A stretch of DNA of 64,000 nt from Colius striatus. Lineage: Eukaryota > Chordata > Aves > Coliiformes > Coliidae. Position 1 is the first letter of the stretch; each line of letters opens with the position of its first letter. Below the pieces are notes generated by a model. That model was not told the origin of the DNA and did no database searches. It was given only the letters and a program-made list of their open reading frames with translations. Location of the stretch: NCBI RefSeq assembly GCF_028858725.1, contig NC_084781.1:3728513-3792512 (forward strand), in the 5' to 3' direction. Below, piece after piece: positions 63,701 through 64,000 of the stretch. Position numbers and translations under genes: made by a program.

Positions 63701-64000
63701 CTGAGACGCCACAGAGAACACAGGTTTTTATGTTTACCCCTCTCAGTACAGCTACAGCTGGACACACAGAGCAAGTAAGAATACTACTATGAAGTTTCCA
63801 GTCAGACTGGAAGCAGAATGGCTCAGTGCAGGCAATATCAAGCCCAAAAAGTGTTTATACACAGACTAACAAACATCAGTGCTTTCTGACCATGTACCAA
63901 CATGCTAACTGGCCTCGTGCCAGGGATGCTTTGGCATTTACAGGATTGCTCATCTAGCTCAGCAAGTAGAGAGGCATTTCAGCTCCTGGAACTGGTACAC
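63701..64000 (-). other. GRAMD1B: GRAMD1B intron running off the window
   Basis: Translating the minus strand shows no segment resembling the GRAM-domain exons or the DDEDYVPPDDDF-type linker expected next upstream, so the preceding exon lies outside. Confidence 0.6.

Overview
The window is vertebrate nuclear DNA, most likely from a bird. It contains three multi-exon genes with GT-AG introns, CR1-type LINE fragments (the dominant avian interspersed repeat), short introns and one GC-rich promoter island. A few very old MIR-like SINE remnants are also visible. I see no bacterial, viral or CRISPR-like content. The species cannot be named from sequence alone; the CR1 pieces resemble those of modern birds, but turtles and crocodilians also carry CR1.

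Layout. (1) 1-2224: apparently intergenic. (2) 2839-20847, minus strand: ATP12A, the non-gastric H,K-ATPase alpha subunit. I could place the whole gene as 23 coding exons giving a 1034-residue protein with all P-type ATPase motifs and the lysine (K792) that separates H,K pumps from Na,K pumps. (3) About 20980-42770: 22 kb of intergenic DNA between two divergent promoters, with two CR1 tails, two MIR-like relics and no supported gene. (4) 43236-47799, plus strand: SCN3B, the sodium-channel beta-3 subunit, complete in 5 coding exons (216 residues), with its start codon inside a CpG island. (5) 47800-55382: the long 3' UTRs of SCN3B and GRAMD1B, which converge on a possible shared polyadenylation zone near 52607-52646. 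(6) 55383-63700, minus strand: the 3' two thirds of GRAMD1B (Aster-B), with 11 exons covering the VASt/ASTER sterol-binding domain, the membrane anchor and the C terminus. Its GRAM domain lies beyond the right edge.

The genes do not form a pathway. ATP12A is a plasma-membrane ion pump, SCN3B modulates voltage-gated sodium channels, and GRAMD1B moves cholesterol from plasma membrane to ER. The SCN3B/GRAMD1B convergent pair is also found in mammals, whereas ATP12A next to SCN3B is not the mammalian arrangement. The most notable observations are: a candidate 12-nt microexon that would insert four residues into the GRAMD1B membrane helix; two consecutive pieces of a CR1 consensus lying on either side of a GRAMD1B coding exon; an 18-bp perfect double CCAAT palindrome upstream of ATP12A; and a penultimate ATP12A splice donor that itself encodes an in-frame stop. 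All exon borders come from reading splice sites, reading frame and known family sequences by eye; none is supported by transcript data.
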